A stretch of 64,000 nucleotides of DNA. It comes from Gymnopus androsaceus JB14. Lineage: Eukaryota; Basidiomycota; Agaricomycetes; Agaricales; Omphalotaceae. A model generated the notes under the pieces. The model had not been told where the DNA came from and did no database searches. It saw nothing but the letters and a program-made list of their open reading frames with translations. The stretch is from assembly GCA_009733575.1 (NCBI GenBank), contig ML769453.1, positions 186,001-250,000 on the forward strand, written 5' to 3'. Position numbers and translations under genes: made by a program. Shown one piece after another: positions 55,902 to 64,000 of the stretch (its first letter is position 1; each line of letters starts with the position of its first letter).

Positions 55902-57471
55902 AACAAGAACCATCTCCACCCACTCCTCCACATGGTACGCATTAATGGTATCTCACTTAACTTTGTGAATGCATCTTGTTCCAAGTCCTATGCATTGTAT
56001 GGTGTAGCAAGTCAAGCTTGGCGGATACCAAGTTGATGAGCAAGGCTATTCTGAGCCCACATATAATTATTACTAGGCTAGACAATCAAAAGACATACCC
56101 AAGGGATTGAAGTTTCCGAGGCAGCACTTGGTGCAGCCCAACAAGCTGGTTATACAAAATTTACAATGTTACTCTGCCGAGATGAAAACTCTTGACCAGA
56201 TGAAAGCTTGCCTAGGCAATCTTGTCACAGAATGTCCGGTAACTCCAGCCCAGAGCTGCCGCAATGAATGGAAACACTCCCACAATGTCATAAGTCTCTT
56301 GACCAAGATGATAAAAGCAACATGAATGACAGAATCATCTAGGCGAGTTAAACTCTCCAAGACCAAATATTGTACTAGCTGGATGCCCGAGGCTTAGTTA
56401 GGACTCCAAGGCAAGTGTAATTGATGGTGTGTTTTTGGGTTGCGCATTGCTAGAGGGTGCCAAGGTATACTTGCCGCAGCATCACCAACGCAGCCACCTG
56501 ATCAACCTCATTGCAATCACTCTTAGAGCAAGGAATGACTAGGAATAATTCCTGTCCAAGCTTCAGTGTTGTTCTGAGATCCATGTGCTACAAGGCATCT
56601 AGGCTTGAGCCCACACGGAACTAGGCATAATGTCTAGCTCGCTATTGGCAAGGCAAAGATGGATATACTTCCAAGGGCTGTTCATGGAATGTTTTTGAAC
56701 ACCATAGAACTTCACCAAGTTATAAATTTGGAGGACCTGCACAGTTTCCCAGGCAAAAGAAGGTGACTCGAGTTCATCTAGGACCAAATTCCAAGCATTG
56801 CCATTCCAAGTTATGAATTTCCCCAAGATTAGGTGTGCCAAGATGATTTATTGAGGAAGATTATTTATTATTTTTACATTTATGGACATGTCTTGATCTC
56901 TTTCATATTATTTCTTTGTTTTAGTATTTTTCCGAGATGTACCAGTATATAAGGGTAGCTACATTCTATATAGCAATCCAGGTTAGACTTGATACCTGAA
57001 ATGCAGTTCTATCTTAGGACCTGTAGTAATCCGTACACGCTCAGACACATCTGCATTGTCCTCTACAACCTTTGAAATGGGTGGCCTTCTTGTAACCTCA
57101 ATAATACTGAGGCAATTCAATCTACTTCCTGGCTATTAAGTCAAGCATTCCTGGTTTGCATCTTGGAGAGAGGTCACATCAGTCTTAGGACCACAGGTGG
57201 AGCCTAGCATGCACATCTTGCTGAGCCCATTGTTGATTAGGAAGATCTTGGACCCAGTGTTGGCTTGGTGTAGTTTTAGTGAGGAAACTCCTTGGAGTGT
57301 TAGCTAGCTTACCAACAGATTCTACCTCTTGCCTGCTCTTCACTGATTGTATTAAAAATGCCTACTTGAGTGACTTGCGCAGCAGTCATATAAGCTTGTT
57401 AGGTAACTTGGAGGATTCCCTGAGAGTTGGAGTATCATTGCATAGCAATGTAAAGGCTCTCGATTCATGCT
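55902..57471. other. AT-rich region without recognisable genes
   Basis: Scattered short frames only; probably decayed retroelement sequence. Confidence 0.4.
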
Positions 57472-57640
57472 AAGTTGTTTGTTGAGTTGGCGTACTTGAC
57501 CTGTGCTTGGGTGTTTCACCTTGGATATGCAAAGTTTTTTGTTGAGCTGGTGTACTTGACCTATGCCTCAGTGTTCATGCGGATACACAAAGTTGTTTGT
57601 TGAGTTAGCATACTTGACCCGTGCTTTGGTGTTTGCTTTT
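57472..57640. repeat. Three tandem repeats of about 60 bp
   Basis: Units start at 57472, 57532 and 57590, each reading AAGTTGTTTGTTGAGTTGG or close, then TACTTGACC. They are diverged by several substitutions. Confidence 0.75.
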
Positions 57641-58020
57641 TCCCCTTGATTAGTTCAGCGTGTTGTTGTATGTTAGTTGGCTTTTCACAACCTTCCTCCA
57701 ATACAAATCTTGTTCATTCGCACTGCCTGTGCCACTGTCAAGTGCTTTTCTCTTTGAATCAATTTGTAGTCAAGGGAACCTTTGACAACCTCCTTCCTTG
57801 CATTAAATTAAACCTTTCAGATTGAATCTGATCAGGGTGATTGTTGTTTAGTTGGTTTTCATACCTAGCACAAATCTAACTCATCATCTGGAGCCCACCA
57901 CGAGGGAAGCTACTTTTGATTGAACCTAAAAAATAAAAATAAAAATAAAAAAGCACAAGTAACTGTTGATCAGTCAGTGCACTAAAAAGATTCATTGTTG
58001 CAGTCAAAATTTCTGGCTCA

Positions 58021-59180
58021 TTGCATAATCCACCAGCTGGGAGACATACACGTAACTCCAGCAAACCACCACTACCGCTGATAGAAAATCCCAATGTGCT
58101 ACTGAAAAGGAAGCCAAAGGTACCTCCGTATCCACAGCCATCCTATCCACAGATGCCCAAGGATAGAACTACAGCAAGAGTAGCACCACAAGCTCCTTAT
58201 TCAATTCAAACTTTGCCATTAACTAGACCTTCACCTGTGCCTGAGGAAGAGTGTAACAGCCCATCCCTAGTGACTATAGAGGAAGTTGCTAGTCAAGCAG
58301 AATCATCCATGAGTCGAGCCCTGCATTCACCAAAAGGGAATTCATCTTGGAATAGACTAACAGACAAATTGTCAGATGACAAAGAGTTTCAAACACCTAT
58401 CATCAAGACAAGACCCACAATGACAAACTCAAACCCCACAAACTACAAGGATGTCTATACCTACAACAATCAGTAATATTAAAGTTCAGCTCATACCGGG
58501 AGCCATGCTTGAACTACAAAATGACAAGCTCCCAAGCATACACAAAAAGGCCTTGCCCAAGTTCAATGGTGATAAGCCTAAGAATTTGTTGGCATGGCTA
58601 GCCACTTGCGAGGCACTCTTCATGTTAAATAAAATCATGGAGGATACTGCCAAAAAGTTCCTTGCTGTGAGTTGGATGTTGTATGCGACACAGCTCAAGT
58701 AAAAGGACAATTCCATTGCGACTAGCTTGATGACCTCTTAGGAAGATTTCAAACAAATGTTGAAGAAAGGCTACCCTGAGACTGCGAGTGAAGAAATAGG
58801 ATTGAAACAGAGAATTGAGAAGCTAGTAAAAAATGCAGGAACTATATATAGGAATGAGTTGCAGAAGATTCAGAAGTTCATTAGGGCTTTTAGTATTGAG
58901 GCAAATAAACTCATGAGTGGGATGCAGCCTGTACTCTCAAATAACAAGGCAGTACAATGGTTCCTCATGGCATTCAATGGTTCTTTCATGAATACTATCC
59001 TCAACAAAGCTGAAGTAAATCCGATAAATATGTTTGATTGAAGAGAAGATGATCCTTTTACCCTGAAGGAAATTGTTGACTCTGCTGAGAAACAAGCAAG
59101 ATTGTGGAAGGGTGATTCTATGTCACTGATCTTGATAAGCAAACCAGCTGTTGCGGCCATGGTGTATAACCCCGATGTGC
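58021..59180 (+). pseudogene. LTR retrotransposon gag relic
   Basis: A Pro/Ser-rich N-part (HNPPAGRHTRNSSKPPLP) is followed after a frame change by ALPKFNGDKPKNLLAWLATC. Then, beyond in-frame stops, come EDFKQMLKKGYPETASEEIG, LVKNAGTIYRNELQKIQKF and DDPFTLKEIVDSAEKQARLW. The order matches agaric Ty3/gypsy gag (FNGD...DDPF...). Stops and shifts show it is dead. Confidence 0.65.
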
Positions 59181-59181
59181 A

Positions 59182-59488
59182 ACTAGTTCCCCACAATACA
59201 AGGTACCAGGCATCACAACTTCCAACTTAGGCAAAGACAAGAATGATGAGGAAAAGAGAAGATGATGATATTGAGAACTAGGAGGTATTGACAAGATTGA
59301 AGCTAAGGACTATGCTAGAGTTACAACTACTATATATACTACTGTACAAGTCCTAGACCCAGTACCCTATGCCCTGTACATGCATGAAGCTATGAAGTAC
59401 AACAGTATCAATGTCTGTAAGTGATAAGTGATTGTACATGTGTATCCAGCACTGAATGCAGCATCCTAGCATAAGGTGTGATTGAAGT
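59182..59488. repeat. Repeat copy Y, shared with 53132-53420
   Basis: The same ordered motifs as copy X are present. It begins directly after the gag relic. Confidence 0.75.
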
Positions 59489-59954
59489 TAAGGATGGACA
59501 CAAGTCTAGCTCCTTAACAGTACCGGCAGGTAAACCCGTGGGAATACCGGCCGGTATTTTAACCTGCGGGTCCCAGTACCAGTTTCCTACGGGTTATGCA
59601 GGTTGCAGGTTGCAGTTTTGCTCAAAGTTGGCAGGTTTACCTGCAGGTACCTGTGGACCTGGAATACTAGACACTAGAAATTAGTCCATTTACAAATAAA
59701 TTTGGTATAATTGTGACTTGAGTTTGATGTAGGGCTACTTTGTAGTGATACCTATGCCATTTTAATATAAAACATGTACTTATTCATTTAAATTTGTGAG
59801 TATATAGGCAGGTATAAATAGTGGTGCAGGTTTGTGGGTACCTGCAGGTAAACCTGGACAGGTCTTGTGCAGGTTGCAGGTCAAGGGTTTGGATGCCCAG
59901 GTACCTGCACCACAGGTGCAGGTTTACCGGGACCTGGAGTTGTGTCCACCCTTA
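59489..59954. mobile_element. 466 bp hAT MITE rich in GCAGGT motifs
   Basis: TIR TAAGGATGGACACAA ... TTGTGTCCACCCTTA (one mismatch) with the exact 8 bp duplication ATTGAAGT (59481-59488, 59955-59962). Many GCAGGT/ACCTGC motifs on both strands near the ends look like transposase-binding arrays. Confidence 0.9.
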
Positions 59955-60399
59955 ATTGAAGTGATCAAAGGATGATTGTATGATCAACACCTATGATCAA
60001 GGATCAAACAATCATACTAGATTGTACATGTGTCAATGAACCATAAAGAATGAAACATAAGTAAACAACACAGCCATGTGCCTAAATAAGTAAGTGCCAA
60101 GATATACAAAGACAAATAGAAGAAAAAGATAAGTAATAGTCCATGTGGCATGAGATAAGATAAAGTGTTTGTAACAGACATCCTCATGTAGGCTGTAGCT
60201 CAAGGCTCCTCAAATTTACTGAAGCATCAATCAGGACTATTGCTGCCTCAAGCTAATCTCAAGCTAATTCCTCAACAATTCTACAATGCTCAAAATACAA
60301 GAATTGTGACATAGTATACAAGAGCAAAAATACTCTATTTGGTGGCTTGGGAAGATACTGGTTCTACTGTAAGCCAAGCTGTTTTCCATACAGGAGTGA

Positions 60400-60810
60400 T
60401 TTGGGAGATTGGGAATGACATGACAGTGATGGACATCTGACAATTAGTGAGTCACTGTAAGTCCAATGCCACTCAATACTGGCAATTACTGTTGTTTTTT
60501 CATACAGCATTAGCTCACCATCTTTCCCTCAACCTCTTGGGTCCTTGCTTGTTACAGCCATGCCTACCAAATTACCGACCAAGCCCTCAGACCCTATTCC
60601 ATATCTAACCAACTGGTTATCAGCTCGGCTACTCCAGCCACCATATCAGTGTAACAGCTCATCCTCATTTGGTACTATCCCCTTACGGAATCTATACAGA
60701 CTTTGGTATATAAAGCCTTCTGGCTCAAAACTATCCTTAACTCTTACTTTTACCATCACCTGTCTTTGCCTTACCTTTACGGACAATATTAAATACCTGT
60801 CTGGTTAGAG
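60400..60810 (+). mobile_element. Possible LTR
   Basis: It begins around TGACATGACAGTGATGGACA, has GTATATAAAGCC at about 60705, and precedes a degenerate gag frame starting near 60878. The boundaries are not proven. Confidence 0.3.
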
Positions 60811-60877
60811 GTTTGGGGCACTGGGCCCGGTAAGTGAGTTTACACATTTTTTAAACTGCAGTTATTGTCCATGAAGG

Positions 60878-63800
60878 ATGCAAAATAATGTGACAGAACC
60901 TAAGGATACCTATCCTAGGTCACTTTATGACTAGAGGACATATGAGCCTTCTCAACCACTACCTAAGACTGCCAATGAGGGCAGTTCTTTCTCTTCTACA
61001 TAACTAGGTCAGTCGACCAACATAGTGCCCACAAACCATGTTGTTGTTGTTGCACCCATTCTGCGGATGTCAAATATTGCATCCCCAGAACTATTATTCA
61101 CTCTGAGAACAACTCAAGGCTGTCATTACCACGCGACTCAGCCTCCGCTAACTGTATATCCATTACAGTCTATGTTGCCCAAGAATGTGGCATGCATATG
61201 ATATTTTGTCAAACTTGGCAGGGGTAATTAGAAGTCCCCGAGTTGCATACTAAACATAGAGCCAAGTCCATCTCGACTCTCTAATGTAAACATGATTTGG
61301 TACATAATATGGGATTTTTTGGTACAACCCAAGATTCTCCAATTGACCAGTGAGCTTCATAAAGCAATTAATGCAAATGCTGGCCCATCAGTTAAAGCGC
61401 CATCTTCAAAGGGCAAAAATCTATACTAGTCACCCTCAATGACATTGACATTGAGCAGGCAATGACAGCCAAAAATCCAATGCATTCACAATTGACTGCT
61501 GTATCAACAGCACTGGTGAAAATGCATTAAGTTGAATACAATCGACAAATCTGACAGTGTGCCATCCTGCATGAGAAATTCGGAGCTACCAAGCCCATCA
61601 ACATTATTTTCAGTAAAAGAATATGCACACAGAGGTGTATGCTGGGGAACAACTTGAGATCCCTACACACCCAACCGACTGATGAGGAAGTGCTTGTACC
61701 ATACTGAGTTGATTCCCTGAGCCATTCGGACCAGATAACCAAACTGACATACCTGTCTGGGATACCTCCCAACAGGATAATTCTCAGCACCTGCAGGCCC
61801 ACCAGGACCCTGACAAGGATTTAGATGATTATGACAATGATGACAGCGGGCATGACAGAAACCCAAATTACACGCAATACTCAAATGAGTTCCAAGCATT
61901 CTAATTCAAGAGCTCATCTAAATGCTAATAATAATAATAACTCTCGTGGCAAAAGTAACTTTACCTAGCAACCGAGATCACAAAAACAGATTCAAATTGT
62001 GGATCAAAGACAATACCAAGTCAATGCCAATAGCCCTCCACAAAAACATGGATATATGCACCATGAACTTGGACGGCCACCATGCAGGAACCCTAAACAA
62101 GCCAAGACACCTGATTTGGCTTTGCCGCTTCAGGACAGTTGCCCTGAAACAAGCCATATAGTTTGCTGGGATTGTGGAAAAATCTGGACATTTTGCCGGG
62201 GATCCAAAATGTACCTCAAGGGGTAAAGCCAAGCCTGAACATGTACTCCAAATGGTGGACAAAAATGGTCACTCAAAGGATGTACGACTTTTCTGCATCT
62301 CTGCAGATGAAACTGTTGCAGAGCCTAGAACAGAGCCTGAACAAGAATTGAAAATCAGTGAAAATAATGATATCTGGATTCACTGAAAGTCATCCAGATG
62401 ATGATGAAAACCAATGCAACCCATGGGGTGGTCCGCAGCATGATAGCGACATTGCTGATGATGAATACACATACGCAGCACTGGAGCACCTGGGATTCAT
62501 GAGATCCCAATCACCCAACATGTACCCAGAACATTTTGGCATGATGAATGATGATTCCGATGAGTGTTTATCTGTGAACTCATTAGGGATGCATACATCC
62601 AGGATTTCAGATGATACTGAACCATATCGCTCAATTAACTCACTAGATGAGGTTGAGAGCATATTCACTTCTGATGAGGCGGAAGTACTTGACTTTCATG
62701 AATACCTTTGTCCCACGGAACCTAACAAACAACAGGTACCACAACAGGTACACAGTCTCATCATACAGCAACCAAAAATTGCTGCCTGACTGCATTTATT
62801 GAGATCAATGAGGTATGTTGCCTCAGTCTCACATGTATAGTGATTAATAAATGATCGCTTACTGAATAAACCGGCAACTGGGACCAATAATGCACAGAAG
62901 ACCATCTTGCAAAATATACCCAGACCCAAATTCTTCTAAGTATGGAGACAAAGACATGGTCAAGTTTGATACCTGGATATGTTCCATGGTACGTTGGCTA
63001 AATATTGCCAACCAATGTAGGCCTGAATCACACTACAGTGAATCGCAACATCAATAAGGGATCACAGCTGTTAATACTCAACATGCTGATATTATTCCAT
63101 CATTCCTGAAGGGCAACGCCCATGAATAGCATAATGATGTGGCAGAGCAAGCTCAGAAGTAGCTACAATGCTGTCGCTGAACATCCCACATTAATTCAAG
63201 TAATGTGTGGATTAGTTAAAAGATTTATTCATGATTTGGACTCACTATGGTAGCTTACCACTTCTATGACATCCAAGACTCATTGGCAAGGGGAATTAAA
63301 GGTGTTTAGCATCTGCAAGATGCATGCCCAACCCACCAGATGTATATTCATTCAAACGACAATGAGTGGGGGGTAGGGCCGAACCTTTTTGGGAAGGCAC
63401 CCATTATGTAAGTTACTCCAAAAGGATATGCTCATCCCAAAAAGGAATGTGCTGGTTTCCTTCCATAGCTACATTTGTGTAAGAGGCCAAACCTAAAGGT
63501 TTGGCAATCATTCCCCAACAAGGAAATGACTCAAAACAGTCACTGCAGAAAGATTGTCAGTAAATGATATAATGCAAACTGTAATAATGCAAAAGGAAAT
63601 GGAGCTTACCAGTATTACTCCAAAACCTGAGCCATGCGTAATATTCAAATTTCCGAGTCTTTACTCAGCTCAAACTGAGCTCGTCAGAATAACTATCAGA
63701 ATAGCTACTATGGCATCAGTCCATATGAATTTCCTTACAGCAATAAAGATGTCATAAAATTTTATGGCAACACTCTAACCTACTACACATGATGCTGACA

Positions 63801-64000
63801 TCCGACTGTGTACTATCTCGGGACCCAGCTTGTCAACTCCCATCTCACTGGAATCTCAGTGATTTTAGGGAATAGTGCCATCATAGAATGATTGTATGCA
63901 CTTGAAAGGAAGTAGGATCCAGTTAGAGAATCCATTCCCATGTCATCTGAGACTGGTAAACTATTGCTAGACTCAAGACTACAGCTATATATAACAACAA
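60878..64000 (+). pseudogene. Degenerate LTR retroelement gag region, runs off the window
   Basis: Fragments in several frames: an acidic stretch PDKDLDDYDNDDSGHDRNPN (about 61820), a zinc knuckle split by one extra A (VCWDCGK then SGHFAGDPKC, about 62165-62215), an acidic Ser-rich ORF (62358-62789, DECLSVNSLG, PYRSINSLDEVESIF) and a gag core (KFDTWICSMVRWLNIANQ, GLVKRFIHD, about 62960-63240). The gag core (FDTW...RW) is the agaric LTR-element type. Stops throughout show that it is dead. No reverse transcriptase is visible before 64000. Confidence 0.6.

Noticed and set aside
1..64000. CRISPR array or bacterial-type operons
   Set aside because: No regularly spaced short repeats; genes are intron-rich and eukaryotic.

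Overview
The window looks like nuclear DNA of a basidiomycete fungus, most likely an Agaricomycete. Genes are split by many 45-65 bp introns (GT...AG). Several families are typical of these fungi: UPF0658 Golgi protein, DUF2418/Nur1, paired UstYa-like DUF3328 proteins and a 7-TM mushroom membrane protein. Transposon remnants include agaric-type LTR retroelement gag and many MITEs. Gene models were read by eye, so exon edges are good to a few bases only where a splice phase was checked.

Layout. 0.4-2.4 kb: decayed MFS sugar transporter. 3.1-5.9 kb: short-chain dehydrogenase (-) and SET-domain methyltransferase (+) sharing a short promoter. 6.3-8.5 kb: UPF0658 Golgi membrane protein. 9.2-12.0 and 21.3-24.55 kb: two arms of a roughly 2.8 kb inverted segmental duplication. 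Each arm carries an Old-Yellow-Enzyme (OYE) gene and the start of a small unknown gene. Between the arms lie DUF1772, VPS26, a GH35 beta-galactosidase and a VPS68-like gene, all on the minus strand. 26-27 kb: broken copy of the Nur1 gene whose intact copy is at 40.9-42.3 kb. 28.4-30.6 kb: M20 carboxypeptidase S. 30.9-32.9 kb: two intact UstYa-like genes. 34.4-37.6 kb: a single-pass membrane protein and a 7-TM protein. 38.7 kb: a small secreted peptide. 42.5-43.9 kb: a coiled-coil membrane protein.

From 44.4 kb to the end I find no host gene. This part is AT-rich and packed with nested transposable elements. It includes two 1022 bp Mutator-like elements head to head (a near-perfect 2.1 kb palindrome), further MULE-, hAT- and Tc1/mariner-like MITEs with readable terminal inverted repeats (TIRs) and target duplications (TSDs), a foldback element, and degenerate LTR retrotransposon gag/integrase relics.

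A recurrent feature of the left part is single-base frameshifts inside otherwise well conserved genes (MFS, SDR, OYE copy A, GH35, VPS68-like, carboxypeptidase S), while neighbours such as SET, VPS26, UPF0658, UstYa and Nur1 read cleanly. Either many genes here are young pseudogenes, or the assembly carries uncorrected indels. The sequence alone cannot decide. No complete new defence or biosynthetic system is evident. The most unusual items are the reciprocal inactivation of the two OYE copies, the nested MITE/palindrome island, and the tandem UstYa pair lying about 6 kb from a small secreted peptide.
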